Positions 5,217-6,768 of a stretch of DNA of 6,768 bases are shown piece after piece; position 1 is the stretch's first letter, and each line of letters starts with the position of its first letter. The notes below the pieces were generated by a model. That model did not search any database and was not told the DNA's origin. It saw nothing but the letters and a program-made list of their open reading frames with translations. The stretch is from positions 1-6,768 of the forward strand of contig JAHWJM010000143.1 in assembly GCA_019348435.1 (NCBI GenBank), written 5' to 3'. The stretch is from Actinomycetota bacterium (lineage in GTDB: Bacteria > Actinomycetota > Thermoleophilia > Solirubrobacterales > Solirubrobacteraceae). The translations under genes and the position numbers were made by a program.

Positions 5217-5594
5217 TCAGATCGGGGGGCTTCGCCGCGCTCGCGGGCCGCAGCGCGCCGTCACCCGCGCCGGCGTGTGTGACGAGCGCCTCGGCTCGGC
5301 GAGCGCTCGCGCACGCCCGGTGCTGGCGAACAGGGCGGGGCGCAGCCCAAGCCGCTCGAGGTCGATCACGATGGCGGCGAGCACGACGTCCTTCTCCGGC
5401 GGCCCGGCCCGAGCCCGCCGATCGACCTTGATCAGCCAGTGCCCACCCTGGTGCGGGCGTGCCCGCACCAGGCGGCCGAGCAGCAGGTCGTGCGGCTTGC
5501 CTGCCTCGCGCAGCCGCTCGACCTGCTCCTCGACCCACTGGTCGATCTCGTACGGGTCCGCCGGCGCCAGCAACGAGATCATCAGGTCATACAT
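5217..5594 (-). CDS. Hypothetical protein (125 aa) downstream of the hydrogenase large subunit
   Basis: ATG at 5594 (reading left) lies 12 bases after the hydrogenase stop, so the two are probably one operon. Codons are strongly G/C at third positions, as in the confident genes, supporting real coding. The N-terminal part is acidic and helical-looking (DPYEIDQWVEEQVERLREAG, residues 13-32). A middle part with alternating hydrophobics follows (GHWLIKVDRRA, then KDVVLAAIVIDLERLGL), which suggests a small alpha/beta domain. The last 35 residues are rich in Arg, Ser and Pro and look disordered. There is no signal peptide, membrane helix or Cys pair. I do not recognise the family. By position it may be an accessory or maturation factor of the hydrogenase, but that rests on context alone. 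The stop is only 41 bases from the end of the convergent aroA gene. Confidence 0.65.
   Translation of the reverse strand: MYDLMISLLAPADPYEIDQWVEEQVERLREAGKPHDLLLGRLVRARPHQGGHWLIKVDRRARAGPPEKDVVLAAIVIDLERLGLRPALFASTGRARALAEPRRSSHTPARVTARCGPRARRSPPI
5447..5472. repeat. Perfect 12-bp inverted repeat with 2-bp centre inside the 125-aa gene
   Basis: CCTGGTGCGGGC (5447-5458) and GCCCGCACCAGG (5461-5472) are exact reverse complements separated by GT. As RNA on either strand it would form a very stable GC-rich hairpin (11 bp with a tetraloop). No T-run follows on either side, so it is not a canonical terminator. It lies within coding sequence (LVRARPHQ region) between two convergent transcription units. 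It may be a protein-binding palindrome, a transcription-blocking hairpin or chance in GC-rich DNA. Confidence 0.7.
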
Positions 5595-5606
5595 CGCCTG
5601 GCCGGC

Positions 5607-6768
5607 CTAGTGCGTGTGCGGGCCGTCCGAGCCGCACGCGCAGCTGATGATCTCGCGGGTGATGGTCCGATCGTCGGTGTGCATGTGCGTGGTGCACGGC
5701 ATGCAGGGGTCGAAGCTGCGGATCGCCCGGAGCACGTCGATGCCCTTGAAGTCCTCGGGCTTCTCGTAGTTCTCCAGCAGCGGCGTCGCCAGTACGGCTT
5801 CCTCGTAGGGGCCCGGGTTGCCGAAGGGGTCCTTCGGCGAGGCCATCCACGTCGAGGGCGTGAGGATCTGGTAGTTCTCGATGACCCCCTTGTCGATCTC
5901 CATGTGGTGCGTGAGGTACCCGCGCCCCGCGCTCCAGAGCCCGACGCCGATCCGGTGGTCCTTGGGGATCTTGTAGGGCGTGGACATCTTCGCGTCCGGC
6001 CCGCCCTTGCGCAGCAGGTCGTACCCGATGAGCAGGTTGTCGTAGGCGATCGCCGCCGTGTACAGGATGCAGTACGCCCGCGCCCGGTTGCGCTCGAACG
6101 CACCCCAGTACTCCGGCACGTGCCACTCGATGAGATCGTTGGGCATCGCGGCCCGAGGCAGGTCGATCTGCATGCTGCGGCCGGTGGAGTTCAGGAACGG
6201 CGAGTCGCGGAAGTCCGCGCCGCCGGTCATCGCCGCGGCCCAGATGCGCGAGTAGGGGCCGGTCTCCATCGCCTGGCGATCCCAGCGGGGCGCTGTCGAC
6301 CAGGAGTACTTCTCCTTCCAGCTCGTCGCCGTCGGCTTGGGGATCGTCTCCTTGTTCCACGGGTGGTACGGCGACAGCGGGTTGCCCGACGGGTCGGTCG
6401 GGAACCGCGGGTTCTGGCCGTCGGTCCACTCCTCGTAGAAGGCGTGCTCGACGAACTCCTCGACGCCGGCGTTGAGCATCTGCAGGCTCGTCGTGACGAG
6501 CTCGCCGTCGACGATCACACCGGGGGGAGCCCAGCGGCGCCGGCCCCAGTCGTCGCAGGTCGCGTACGTGCCGTCGTAGGCATACGGGTCGTCCCACTGC
6601 CCGGGCTCGATCATGCTCTTGGGCCGGGTGCCGATGTCGCGGTACTTCGGGTTGACCTCGTAGAAGAACTCCGCGATGTCATCCCAGATCGCCGCCGTCT
6701 TGCGGCCGTAGTCGAAGTACTTGACGACGCGCAGCATGATCTCGTTGAGATCCGACGCGTCGATCGTC
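5607..6768 (-). CDS. [NiFe]-hydrogenase large subunit, C-terminal part (5' end outside window)
   Basis: The frame is open to the right window edge (TIDASDLNEI precedes the Met at 6737), so the start and the N-terminal RxCGxC nickel motif are not visible; 386 residues are seen of an expected 500-600. With residues numbered from that Met, the C-terminal nickel motif is RSFDPCMPCTTH (340-351). Cys345 and Cys348 are expected ligands of the Ni-Fe(CN)2CO centre, and His351 is the usual residue before which the maturation peptidase leaves the mature end. The ILTPSTWMASPKDPFGNPGPYEEA segment (from 291) is typical of uptake-type large subunits. The enzyme should split or form H2 with a small iron-sulfur subunit, presumably encoded upstream (beyond the right edge). 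The predicted cleaved tail is 25 residues, longer than the usual 15 or so, and ends with CACGSDGPHTH. I cannot assign the subgroup; an actinobacterial group 1 uptake enzyme is likely. Confidence 0.93.
   Translation of the reverse strand, partial: TIDASDLNEIMLRVVKYFDYGRKTAAIWDDIAEFFYEVNPKYRDIGTRPKSMIEPGQWDDPYAYDGTYATCDDWGRRRWAPPGVIVDGELVTTSLQMLNAGVEEFVEHAFYEEWTDGQNPRFPTDPSGNPLSPYHPWNKETIPKPTATSWKEKYSWSTAPRWDRQAMETGPYSRIWAAAMTGGADFRDSPFLNSTGRSMQIDLPRAAMPNDLIEWHVPEYWGAFERNRARAYCILYTAAIAYDNLLIGYDLLRKGGPDAKMSTPYKIPKDHRIGVGLWSAGRGYLTHHMEIDKGVIENYQILTPSTWMASPKDPFGNPGPYEEAVLATPLLENYEKPEDFKGIDVLRAIRSFDPCMPCTTHMHTDDRTITREIISCACGSDGPHTH

Noticed and set aside
3481..5538. 685-codon antisense open frame opposite tyrA and aroA
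   Set aside because: Low-complexity, Arg/Ala-rich translation with no domain, fully overlapping two well-supported genes and part of the 125-aa gene.
5275..5610. + strand open frame of about 111 codons after aroA
   Set aside because: Ser/Arg-rich translation without motifs. The opposite strand has stronger G/C third-position bias and sits in an operon with the hydrogenase gene.

Overview
The window is a very GC-rich stretch with coding genes that use almost only G or C at third positions. The protein repertoire fits a high-GC actinobacterium, most likely Thermoleophilia/Solirubrobacterales. That placement is inferred from composition and the look of the proteins; no rRNA or other marker is present.

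Left part (1-383): the 3' end of an unrecognised membrane protein with a (Q/E)PG triplet-repeat tail. It is followed by a 58-residue single-pass membrane protein whose start overlaps the previous stop (ATGA).

Central part (428-5175), all on +: an aromatic amino acid block. It runs HisC-type aminotransferase, type I 3-deoxy-7-phosphoheptulonate (DAHP) synthase, ACT-domain prephenate dehydrogenase (tyrA) and 5-enolpyruvylshikimate-3-phosphate (EPSP) synthase (aroA). Together these cover the first shikimate-pathway step, the sixth step, the prephenate-to-hydroxyphenylpyruvate step and probably a transamination. The three downstream genes are tightly packed; tyrA and aroA share one base (TAGTG).

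The only sizeable gap in the block, 1508-1680 before the DAHP synthase gene, is the most interesting part of the window. It holds a 24-codon ORF ending STFTFARRYVAWRFT-stop, with Phe, Tyr and Trp codons bunched just before the stop. A perfect 10-bp inverted repeat begins at the last base of that stop. Two further copies of its 5' arm core lie upstream, and a 7-nt pyrimidine-rich stretch is complementary to the DAHP synthase Shine-Dalgarno region. This looks like a ribosome-mediated attenuator sensing all three aromatic amino acids; the mechanism is inferred.

Right part (5217-6768), on -, convergent with aroA: the C-terminal 386 residues of a [NiFe]-hydrogenase large subunit (5' end beyond the window). 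Twelve bases downstream is a 125-residue protein I do not recognise. The hydrogenase ends in a normal DPCxxCxxH nickel motif plus a longer than usual tail with CAC and HTH. No RNA genes, IS elements, CRISPR arrays or convincing intrinsic terminators were seen.
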